Positions 41,641 through 51,371 of a DNA stretch of 64,000 nt are shown piece by piece. The first letter of the stretch is position 1; the number at the start of each line of letters is the position of its first letter. The DNA is from Magicicada septendecula. Lineage: Eukaryota; Arthropoda; Insecta; Hemiptera; Cicadidae. The notes below the pieces were generated by a model. It saw nothing but the letters and a program-made list of their open reading frames with translations. It made no database searches and was not told the origin of the DNA. The position numbers and the translations under genes are program-made. Where the stretch lies: the NCBI GenBank assembly GCA_034769895.1, contig CM068373.1, positions 203,133,964 to 203,197,963 of the forward strand, in the 5' to 3' direction.

Positions 41641-44441
41641 TCAAGTCTCGTCCCGCGCTGGCAACAGACATAGCTTATGTACTGGTCTCCGCAAAACACC
41701 AGTAGGCGTGCGAATGTCTACGACTCTAATTAAGTTATCTGGGCCGGAAAATGTGGCGGTAATTACACCAAATTTCCAGACTAATGGAGGTAGGCTAGTA
41801 AAACTAGGTCCCCAATGGAAACATTATCCTTAGCGAATTTCCATTTGTGACGTTGTTGTAGTTGGTGTAAATAGTCGCGAGACCAAGCCTTCCAAATGAC
41901 TTGGACAAACTTCTGGAGAAGTTGCCAACGTCCAAGACGAGAGATAGGAATGTGAGACAAGTCTGGGTCCGGTATCGCCGTTAATGGTGCTCAAATCAAA
42001 AAATGGCCAGGCGTAAGTGGCACCGGATCATTTACATCCGAAGAGATGGCAAATAAACAGCGAGAGTTTAGACACGCCTCTATCTGAGACAAAACTGTCG
42101 TAAATTCCTCGAAGGTGAGTATAAACTTGCCTACCACGCGGCGCAAATGAAACTTTAAACTCTTTATGCCGCTCTCCCAAAGACCACCAAAATGAGGTGA
42201 CGAAGGCGGAATAAATGACCATGAAATACCCTGAGAGGCCGTGAATGATTTGATTGATGAGGTGGAATCCTTATTATGCCAAAGATTGTAGAGGTCATGT
42301 AAAACATTGCGGACCTTCCTAAAGTTTGTGCCATTATCAGAATATAACTGACTGGGTATGCCCCTGCGGGACATAAAACGACGTAAGGCAGCTATAAACG
42401 CACTGGCTGTAAGGTCGGAAACCATTTCCAAATGAATGGCCCTGGTTGCTAAGCAAATGAACAAAGACACGTATGCCTTAGAGAGAGTTCTGGATTTCTG
42501 CCCGCCATGACGAATCATGAAGGGACCACCATAATCAACCGCGCAGAATAGAAACGGCCGTGATGGAGTGACTCTAGTAGATGGTAAATTACCAAGCCTC
42601 TGAACCTACTGTTTGGCACTAAACCTGAGACACTTGACACATTTACGAATGATGGAGCGAATGACTAACCTGGCATTAATAATCCACCAACGTTGACGAA
42701 GTGAGTGATGCACGAGTTGAGCACCAGCGTGAAGTAGACGAATGTGTTCGCGTTCAATAATAAGGCGAGTAATATGGGCCGATGGATGCAAGACAATAGG
42801 ATGTTTAGTGTCGTAAGGTAATTGCGACTGCTGTAATCGCCCGCCAACGCGTATTACTCCAGACTCATCAAGAAACGGGTCGAGAGAAGACAACTTACTC
42901 CTGATAGAGACAGAAGACCCATTACGAAGACAATTAATCTCGGCAGCAAAGTGGATCGACTGAGATTGTTTTATGAAGAAATTAAGAGCATGATGAATTT
43001 TGACGGGGGTAAGTGCGCCCGTTATTCTGTCAGTACTGGAGAGTCTAATATTTTTGATGAACCGAAAACAGTAAGCGTATACGCGTGTCAGACGGTGCAA
43101 CGAAGAAAAGTCCTTAGAAAGGTCGATAGCCAGGGTAGACATTAGAGAAAGGTTGGGGGTTTGTTTCTCTTCCGCAGTGACTTCAGAAGACGACGGATTA
43201 GAAGGCAAAAAGGGTGGAAAAGGATTGGACTCGGAAGACTGAGACAAACAAGCGGGACCGTGCCACCAAAGCGAGCAATCGCGCAAGACGTCAGGGTGAC
43301 ACACCCTAGAGATAATATCAGCAGGATTGTGTCTAGAATTGATGTGATGCCATGTATAGGCTTGCGTAAGACGCTGAATCTCGGCAACACGATTAGCGAC
43401 GTAGGTTTTCCACCTCGTGGACTGGGCATGAATCCAGTAAAGAGATACCATGGAGTCAGAATATAAATGAACACTATTAAAAAACGAATAAAGGGCAGGA
43501 ACAATCTTAGATTCGAGTCGCGATAACAACAAGCAAGCACAAAGTACGATAATAAAGTTTGCGTAATCGCGCGCAAGCTTAGAATCACGCCTGAATCGGC
43601 GTTCTAAATTCAAAAATCGTGCTTCAGCATTGGTATAAGATTCCCCCAACTGGAGATGGTCGGACTTAAATGGTAGTGAAACAACGAACCTACCCTCCTA
43701 ATTGCGATGAGTAGACCCCACGAAATGCTCCTCACAAGCTGACTCGTTATCAGGTGTATTATCAGGGATAGTTTCTGCTTCCCAAAATTTTTCGAGAGAC
43801 TGCAAAATTTGACCGTCGTTGTTCCTAGCTAGGAACGAAACAGCAGGACCCTTATAACGGCAATGTTTGGGCAAATTGCCTGCCAAAATGTAGCCTAACT
43901 TTGTTTCCTGAATAATGCGAAAATGAGGACCGCGTAAGTATTTGTTGGCTAAAATTAAATCTAGGTAGAATTGCGCCCCTAACAGTATGTCGATTTCGGA
44001 TGATATGTTGAAATTTGGGTCAGCAAGGAAAATGTTGTCTGGAATGTTAAATTGATTTATGTCAAACGATTGTGCTGGCAGATTGTGGGTTAATGCAGAT
44101 AAGCTAGCACATTTTGCCTCGAAGCTAAATCTCTGATAACGAGAAATAATGCGTATAGACGCGAGATTAGTGGCATGACAAGCGGTATTATTTATACCTG
44201 TAAACGGTATGTTGGATTTAGTCAAGTTAAGCCGTAATTTCTTGGCAAATGATTTGGTACAAAAATTTATTTGTGAACCCTCATCCAGAAGAACTCTTGC
44301 CTTTTGTCTGTTGCCAGCCTGGTCAATGACAAACACAATTGCTGTTGATAAAAGAATATTATTCGTGGATTGTAATTTGAGTGAACAATAATTACTGCTG
44401 CTGGCAGAGATTGGCTTCGGCACATTGTTTATGTGCAACAA
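41640..44441 (-). pseudogene. BEL/Pao Pol: aspartic protease, RNase H, integrase; RT core deleted
   Basis: The protease piece (44441-43698) has VLLDEGSQINFCTKSFAKKL and SEIDILLGAQFY (A17 family). The next frame begins in the pre-palm segment (SYTNAEARFLNLERRF) but jumps directly to VCACLLLSRLESKI and SVHLYSDSMVSLYWIHAQ of the RNase H side, so the RT palm with its catalytic Asp pair is absent. The integrase follows: LRQRWWIINARLVIRSIIRK, CVKCLRF, LATRAIHLEMVSDL, YSDNGTNFRKV, FGGLWESGIKSLK. Its C-terminal domain lies in other frames to about 41640. Several shifts and stops. Confidence 0.8.
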
Positions 44442-44449
44442 TGTATGGT

Positions 44450-45030
44450 GTCGTTTTGAACAGATCTTACATGCCTGCTTAATCTTACAATTAGATACAA
44501 AATGATCTGATCTAAGACAATTGGTACAACATTTGTGATTTGATATAAATTATCCTCCCCCAGCGGTGCTTAGTGCACGGAATTTATCACACATGTAAAT
44601 TGGATGATTAGATTTACAACACAAACATTAATAATTAATTGACGCTGAGTGATAACTCTTAAATATAGTACTGCCAGCAGCGTTTCGTGATTTATGTTTA
44701 TCAGATTTATTATTGAATCTTAAACTTAGCTTGTTGAGTTGCTGTCCGGCATCGATAGGCAGTGTATTTTCTAACAGCTGTTTACGTGCGTTTAAAAAAT
44801 GAGTGAAATCTTGAAAGTTAGGAAGATTATCAGGGTCTATAGACTCCTTCCACAATTTAAAAGTAGTATGGTCGGGTTTTGCTGATAATAATTGTATAGT
44901 GATAAGTTCGAATGAGTTCACTGACAGTTGCATTGCCGCCAGTTAATTAACGGAAGACGTTATTGTATTTGTGAATTCTGCCAAACTTTGAACAGAGTCT
45001 TTAATTGTTGTCTTGACTTCAAGTAAATTT
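44450..45030 (-). pseudogene. BEL/Pao Gag remnant
   Basis: It contains NSFELITIQLLSAKPDHTTF, KLWKESIDPDNLPNFQDFTH and LNARKQLLEN, typical of the Pao Gag (DUF1759-type), and degraded CCHC knuckles near 44470-44545. A stop precedes the MQLSVNSF piece. Confidence 0.65.
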
Positions 45031-45056
45031 TGAGTGTAGTATTGTGCCGGTGTTTG

Positions 45057-45079
45057 CCTAACCCGGCGATCGAAGGTTT
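45057..45079 (+). repeat. 23-bp duplicate at the left edge of the array
   Basis: CCTAACCCGGCGATCGAAGG plus TTT is repeated at 45252-45274 inside the first unit. It marks the junction between the BEL element and the tandem array. Confidence 0.7.
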
Positions 45080-45149
45080 ACCGGAGAGGGTGACGTGTTG
45101 GGGCGGTCCCGTGGGATTGACATGGCGGAGAGGGTCGCATGGGGAATGG

Positions 45150-47864
45150 ACGCAGTTGTGAGCCTCTGTTCTCCTGCGAGCAAGTGCCGCTAGGCCGCCA
45201 TGATCACCGAGTCCACTAGGTTCACTTTGGAAGGGGGAACACTGCAGGGTCCCTAACCCGGCGATCGAAGGTTTTATAAATTTTGTTTAACATAAACGAG
45301 AGTACAAATGTCGATTAGTACGCCGATATCTAGACTGTACTGTTGAATCTGCCTGCGACATCTCGCGGCGAAATTTTGCTGTTGGTTGTATTGTAACTGC
45401 ACGGGCAGTTCAACTCCAGCGCTCAAGAGGGAATCAGCAGGCTCCCCAACCCGGACAGACATTATTGCGTAGTTTCTTCTACACCTAATGGCAGGCTAGA
45501 TTTTCGAGACTTCCCGGTAAGTAATTACAGCATGCTATAGAACGCTTCAAAAATAATTAAATAATTAAACTTAAATATATTCAGGCGAATGCGAAAAGAG
45601 AATGTACTTGGTGCGATCGGACGAGTGTGTATGTTGTAAAAGATTTATTCGATGTTCAGTATATACAGCCCATATTTTTTTTTCTCAATTATTATTATAC
45701 AAGAGTCACTGTAATTATTTGGTAAAGCATTATGTAAATTTATAAGCTAAAGTCAGTACGTATAGACGGAGTTGAATTGTGCAATACGTGCATACGTGCA
45801 TGCAATAGACTGCAAGAGTGTTCTTTTTAATTAATTGTGGCAGTTAAAATAAATTGTGAGACCACCCTCAGATAAAAAACTATTTATATTTTGCTTGTGT
45901 GTAACCGTAAGTGCCTTTAATGTGGTCATTTTCCGACAAATTACTATAATTGGGTTGCCACGTGGCACGGCCAACTTGTTTGGTTATGTCGGCACGGGTC
46001 AGAGCAAGTGCAAGTGGCTTTTACTAGACACTCTTTTATTTTATTTTTTTTATTTAGTGCATTCATTATCACCTTGCAGACTTGATTACTCTCAGGCCAT
46101 TTTCAAAAAAAACTGAAACCAAGACTTATGCATTTATCTTGAGTTGGTTGGAAGGACCGTTCTGAGGTTATTACCTTGAACTAGGGTGCTTATTTTAGCG
46201 AACAGAATTTCTAATCTTTTGTGAATTCCCAGGGTTCTCGCTCCTAGTCGGAGATTCTGGTCTCTGCTGGTGTAACGACACCTTCACCAGCCATGAGCCA
46301 TCCTACACGCACCTGTTCGGAAGAGGGAGTTTGTTGACCAGCCACAAGATGCATCCTACGCACACTATTAAGGTGATATGAACTCTTTTATTTTTCGTTG
46401 GCCCGGCCTGCCGTTCACCTGAATTACAATTTATTTTCTTTTTAAACCATGTGCCCACGCTGCTAGACAGTCCGCTCTGGGGTGTGTCAACTGAACATTC
46501 ATTATGAACGTTATGTGACTTTTATAATATAACTCCATAAATCTAAGTACTATGATTGTAATTGTGTGCTGCACTGGGGGAGCGTGCCAGAGTTTTTTTC
46601 CTCTTAAATATTTTTTTTATGTATATACAAGAGCCTTAGAGTCATTACACTATTCAATATAAAATTAAGTCACATGTTATTGGTTCTGTTCCGGCTGGTT
46701 CAGAACGGGTTCATATTTTAATTTCATTTCGGTTTAACATGTAAGGGCTGGGGGTTTCGTTTTTCAGGCTGTTTTCTGGGGGTAAAATGGACATAGTTTT
46801 TTTAAGTTAGGCACATATTCATACAGTTTAAGGCAGGTCTGATTCCTGCCACATATGGTCTGGTACATGTTGGCGCGCTTCCACATCTGCTAGGATACAA
46901 CAGGCGGTTATTATAAAATCAATTATACACAGATGTCTGACTTTAAGAGAAAAGAAATTTTATATTTTGTGGGCATATACTGATAATTTTGACCTTGTAA
47001 GAGCATATTGATGCTACTGATTCTTGTCAGTTGAATTAAATCATTTTCATTAAGGAACAATTTCCTGATACATGTATCCATCGGGATTTGTAACACAAAA
47101 TTAACATTTTAGAAAATCATGCCAATTGCTTAAACTCAGGTGATGAGGGTTTTTCCCACTTATATACTGTGCAAGAAACTTTCATATGCTCATAATGGGC
47201 AATTTATCAGAGGTTATCAATTCATATGGGCTGTCCGGCTTATCTTTATGCTTTTGTTAGTCATTATCATCCTTTTGGGGGTTTTAACATTTTTTTAATT
47301 TAATGGAAGTTAATGAATTATTGTGACTGGAAGTTAAATATTTATGATTGCTGGTTTTGGGGCTTTATCGAAATACTGCCTGTCGGTCAGGTCGAACATG
47401 GGTATTGTGATGCTATTATGAGTCTATGTGTCTTGGTGTTTCTATATGTGATGTCAATGTTAAGTGTTAGTAAAGGGGGGGAATTTATATAATTTATGGG
47501 ATGTTGTTCGATATATATATATTGTCTATTTACACAATTTAAGGAACATGTGGACACTACTTTTTTATTATGTATTTTGCTGTTTATTGCTGATTGGAAT
47601 GTGATACTTATGTGATTTATATGATACTTGCATGTAATGAATTATGGGGGCAACAATAAAAAATTGTTATTGTTAATTAACAGCCGAGTTTAATTGCAAA
47701 TCCCGTCATACTGGACCCAGCGCATTTTGGCTTCTCTAGGCTCTCGCCTAGTTTTAAATAACTAGTGGCTTCTCTTTCAAAAAAAAAAAATAAATACAAA
47801 AGATAATAAATAAATAAAAAGAAAAGTTTTTTTATAACGCAAAAAAAAGGAAAGAGGGGTTGCA
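45150..47864 (+). repeat. LTR-like leader of unit 1
   Basis: It ends GAGGGGTTGCA, two bases before the primer-binding site. Colinear blocks match the gypsy 3' LTR (15850 down to 14023), including the splice-donor-like CCCGGTAAGTAATT (45513-45526). No gene: small frames here are not conserved with the gypsy copy. The left edge is approximate. Equivalent regions end at 54165 and 60467 in the next units. Confidence 0.65.
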
Positions 47865-47866
47865 AA

Positions 47867-47886
47867 TGGTAGCAGAGCGTGGTTCA
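47867..47886 (+). promoter_or_regulatory. Primer-binding site, unit 1
   Basis: TGGTAGCAGAGCGTGGTTC: the first 11 bases are complementary to the 3' end of animal initiator tRNA-Met (..CTCTGCTACCA). In units 2 and 3 the twelfth and thirteenth bases read TG instead of CG. Confidence 0.7.
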
Positions 47887-48500
47887 TTCTAGGGTTGAAC
47901 CTTGGGTCCTTGGGAGTGACGGGGCTTGCAAACTCGGAAATACTATGTTATTGTTTTTTTAGGTATATGCCCATGTCGGCTAGGTTAGGTTGCATAACTT
48001 GTGAGTCTGATCGCACCACTGGGGAGGGTATTTGTGTTCGGAAAATTTGAGATGTTGAACTGCCGGGGGGTCTCAAGCGTTGCCTGGGTGATAGGATGTT
48101 GCTGATTCGAGGTCGGAGTATAGCGTGTGACATTAGCGGGATGCGGTATGGCCCGATCGGAAGTCGGTACCGTCACCGACTAAATTCCTGTGTGGTGAAT
48201 TCTGATTACTGGTTCCCGAATTGGGAAGTCCGATTACTAGTTTGTGTCTGTTAGTTATGTGTTGGTGAGACGTGTGTGTCGGATTGATGTTTGATGTCAT
48301 GTATGTTCAGTATTGTTGGTTGTTGCTTGTCTCCTTCTGTGGTGTTAGTAGGTGGTTCAGAAGTAGGCCAGGTCTCCGCAGCGCTAGAGAACCCGGGGGT
48401 CGCTCAAAGGAAGGACAGTACTTGAGTTTTTTCTGATTCTTGTGAATATGTTTTTGTAGGTCATGTTGTGTTAGGTGTTTAGTGGGGATTTGTTTTATTA

Positions 48501-50528
48501 TTGTTTGTTTTGAATTGTGCAATTCTGGCGGCGGTATGCTATCAGAAATTGCCCCACCCTCTTTCAGGAGTTCTCCAGAAACTTTCAGTGTTAGATGGAA
48601 TAGATGAGGAGCAGTTGCTGGTTTTCTTAGACCTTGTCCTGCAGTTGGCAGATTTCCCGGGGGTGTCCGATGGGCAGGTCTTGTCCCTTATATACCCGTA
48701 TTGCCGGGGTTCATTGGCTGAGCTGGTCACCAACACTCTGCGTCGGGGTGACAGTGTCGATGCTTTCCGTGGGGAAGTGTTGGATTTCTTCATACCCCAT
48801 CGACGACGTGCCCAGCTTAAGTTTGAGTTATTCTATCGCCTACAGGCCAACGGAGAGGCGTTGGGGGATTTCGTGCACGATGTAAGGAAAGCTGCCCGTA
48901 TATTAAGGTTGGGGTTGCCTGAGACGGAAGTCATACAGGTAATACGAGAAGGTCTGAATCCCCAAGAGAGATCCCGGCTGGTTTTCGCGGAGCCTCCACG
49001 TTGTTTTGCAGACCTGGACCGGTGGTATGCGCATGCCAGGAGGGTCCAGGAGAATGATGAGTCCCGGGGAAGAGCTGCTACGGATGTCCAATACTCCAGT
49101 GGTTTGTTAGGAAGAGGTAAAAAGGACAAACATGGTGGTTGGAGGAGAACACAAGAGACTGTCAGAAAGCCTGAATATTCCGGAAGTAATGGAGGCTACA
49201 AGGGGGTGGCGAGTGAGAAGACGGTAACAACAGCTACAGCACGGAAAACAGAGAAATACGAAATTAACAGGGGAAGAAGAAATTATGTTAGGGAACAAAC
49301 ATCGGCAAGTAGGGAGCCTGTACCAAGGCGTTATTCCTATTCGGAGGGAAAGGAAACTTTAAAGGTTCCAGACGAAGTACAAGTGCCTAAGAGAGTAGTA
49401 GATGAAGAAGGTGAAGCAGAAGAACGAAAGCGGAATAACTTCTGTGGATCGATACAGCACGACAAGAAAACGTCTGTGGATACTGAGTTACAGGACTCGA
49501 AGAGGACATCATGGTTGAATCCAGATGCCGCTGAATTTGTTCGGGTATCTCCATCTCGGTTCGTGACGGATCCAGATCCGGTAATATCGTCATCGCCTAC
49601 GCAGGGATATGAGAAGTCACTTGATGGTGTAGCCTTACCATCGCCAGTAGAAATTAATTTAGTCATTGCACATGAGCCTGGACAGCTGGATTCCAGGGTG
49701 GAACATGTTGAGGACGTTGTAGTTGCTGAAAGTGGTGAAGGAGTGGAATCGACAGAAGAGGCAGAAGAGCGGTCTGCGGATGCTGCACAGGGAAGTATAG
49801 TTATAGGTGTTAGGGAGACTGAAGAGTCTGAGTTTGCGGATGGACACAGGGATGTCCAGGCTGCAAGTGTTTCTGAGGTTGCGGGTGGACAAGGGGATGT
49901 CCATGCCGCAAGTGTAATAGATGAGGTAGAAGTTGAGGAGAAATTTGGTGGCAGCGTTGTGGAGTGTGTGAGTGAGAATGATGTAGTGTGTGAAGATGTG
50001 CAGACGTCTTCTGTAAGTAGTGTTGAGGATTCCGGAGAACGGAAAGAAGTTTCAGGTGGACCAGGTGAGCAACTAGAGGAGGACGAGGATGTGCAGTGTT
50101 CTGGTGATGGAAGTGGATGTGATGGCGATGATGTTGATGATAAATGTGTTGGGGAAAACGAGATCGGAGAAGAGGTTAGTCAAGAAATTGGTGAGGAGCT
50201 GAGGGAAGATGCGGTTGAAGATGGATCAGAGGAGCAACTGGAAGATGCTGAGGAGGTGCAGTGTCAGGAGGTTGATTTGGATTATGGGGGTGAAAAAGAG
50301 GAAATTGTAGAAGAGCAGGAAGAGAAGGAAGGATTGGAAGAAGGGCAAGTAGAGGAGTTAGATGAGGATAATCCAAATCGAGGTGAAAGTAGTGAAGTAA
50401 GTTGCCTTGATTCTGATTCCGAAGAAACTAGTCAGTACAGCTCAACACGAAATAATTTCGCTGAGAGTGGTGTCCAGAAGGAAAGAGTACCTAAAGTCCG
50501 TCATCGAAAGGTAAGAAGAAGAGGTTAA
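48501..50528 (+). CDS. Gag-like protein with long acidic domain, Met-free frame (unit 1)
   Basis: The frame opens at 48483 after a TAG; 48501 is a TTG, used only as a nominal start. About residues 12-185 are a Gag capsid-like domain: YQKLPHPLSGV, LIYPYCRGSLAELV, FYRLQANGEALGDFV, FAEPPRCFADLDRW. These align with the gypsy Gag at 19265-20347. A basic region (about 200-290) and a strongly acidic region (about 290-650) follow. The acidic part repeats DVQ/DVH-A/T-A/S-S-V and EVQC motifs, and the tail KVRHRKVRRRG is basic. There is no zinc knuckle and no methionine codon in the whole frame. Start by splicing (a candidate AG at 48544-48545) or a non-AUG codon is likely. Confidence 0.8.
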   Translation: MFVLNCAILAAVCYQKLPHPLSGVLQKLSVLDGIDEEQLLVFLDLVLQLADFPGVSDGQVLSLIYPYCRGSLAELVTNTLRRGDSVDAFRGEVLDFFIPHRRRAQLKFELFYRLQANGEALGDFVHDVRKAARILRLGLPETEVIQVIREGLNPQERSRLVFAEPPRCFADLDRWYAHARRVQENDESRGRAATDVQYSSGLLGRGKKDKHGGWRRTQETVRKPEYSGSNGGYKGVASEKTVTTATARKTEKYEINRGRRNYVREQTSASREPVPRRYSYSEGKETLKVPDEVQVPKRVVDEEGEAEERKRNNFCGSIQHDKKTSVDTELQDSKRTSWLNPDAAEFVRVSPSRFVTDPDPVISSSPTQGYEKSLDGVALPSPVEINLVIAHEPGQLDSRVEHVEDVVVAESGEGVESTEEAEERSADAAQGSIVIGVRETEESEFADGHRDVQAASVSEVAGGQGDVHAASVIDEVEVEEKFGGSVVECVSENDVVCEDVQTSSVSSVEDSGERKEVSGGPGEQLEEDEDVQCSGDGSGCDGDDVDDKCVGENEIGEEVSQEIGEELREDAVEDGSEEQLEDAEEVQCQEVDLDYGGEKEEIVEEQEEKEGLEEGQVEELDEDNPNRGESSEVSCLDSDSEETSQYSSTRNNFAESGVQKERVPKVRHRKVRRRG

Positions 50529-51143
50529 CGGGTAGCGGGTAGATATTCCCCACAGTCCCAGTGGTGTTCATTTATTTCAGGGTTGCGTCCCTCCCCACGC
50601 GAGCCTTGGTTTCCTCCATTCATCCTTATTTCCGGAGGGAGCCATGTCCTCACCCTTACTCCTAGCTATTGACCCTTTAATGATCCTTGCCCTTTTCATC
50701 TTCCCAATTTTCCTACCCCTCCCCATAGTAAAAAAAAAAAAAAACCTATCAATAAGGAGTTAGAGAGACTTGCCGGAAGTGATTAGATTGTAGTCCTGGA
50801 GATTGTCAGTTTCCCCTGTTCTGGAAGGTTACCATGGAGAAAGTTAGAGAGTTAGAGAATGTTCCCTCAGATTGTCGTGGTCTTGGAGATAGTAAGTTCC
50901 CGTGTTTTGGTTCTGAAAGTTATGATGGAGAGTGATAACGTGCTGTTGTTTCTGGTTAATGGTTGTAAATCTTGATTGTGGGTTAGTGTAGAGGTCGAGC
51001 CATGCCGCATTCTCCGGTTGTTTCCCGGGTGTTTTTTGTTGAGAGAGAGGGTTGTATATATTGTGTATTGACGTCGGTAGAGAAGTGAAACCCCTCCTGC
51101 TAGTTACGCGGTTTTTGAAAAGGTGAAGTAAGAGTAGAGATTA

Positions 51144-51371
51144 ATGTTCGCGTGCCCTTGGTGCGGTCCTCTCTGTCTGGCTAAGCGGGGCCGTCCGCCC
51201 TTGTGTAGGGATGTGGGCCAGCCATATGGCAAGGATGGAGATGCCTTGTGGGTGCATGTGGCTGGTCGGTCCAAGAGATGGACGAGAAGTAGTACGGCCG
51301 CTCACATACCAAGGTGGGTGATACCTTGTTTGGTCTTCGGACGGGTATGTGAGTGGGACCGGTGGAAGTAG
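51144..51371 (+). CDS. Small Cys-containing frame downstream of Gag (unit 1)
   Basis: This ATG-started frame of 75 codons has CPWCGPLCLAKRGRPPLC at its N-terminus, a loose zinc-binding-like Cys cluster. It recurs in units 2 and 3, but the units are nearly identical, so that is not evidence for coding. It overlaps the structured hairpin at 51301-51353. Confidence 0.2.
   Translation: MFACPWCGPLCLAKRGRPPLCRDVGQPYGKDGDALWVHVAGRSKRWTRSSTAAHIPRWVIPCLVFGRVCEWDRWK
51301..51353 (+). repeat. Branched hairpin sequence before the unit junction
   Basis: Outer arms CTCACATACC (51301-51310) and GGTATGTGAG (51344-51353) enclose an inner hairpin CAAGGT/ACCTTG (51310-51315 and 51323-51328). Repeated at 57603-57655 and 63902-63954. 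Confidence 0.7.

Larger units (their letters stand above)
39825..45057 (-). mobile_element. BEL/Pao retrotransposon, defective
   Basis: Minus-strand gag, protease, RNase H and integrase pieces of the Pao type are followed on the left by a gene-free AT-rich region that begins TGATGCGG at 39825, probably the 3' LTR. The right (5') end is cut off by the tandem array. Most of the RT is missing. Confidence 0.75.

Noticed and set aside
45274-45462. 62-codon minus-strand frame repeated in all units (also 51575 and 57877)
   Set aside because: Its conservation is explained by the near identity of the units; the related gypsy LTR does not keep it.
48307-48522. Minus-strand frames upstream of and within the Gag-like frame (also 49337-49666 and others)
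   Set aside because: Antisense frames opposite a strong sense frame, with no domain features.
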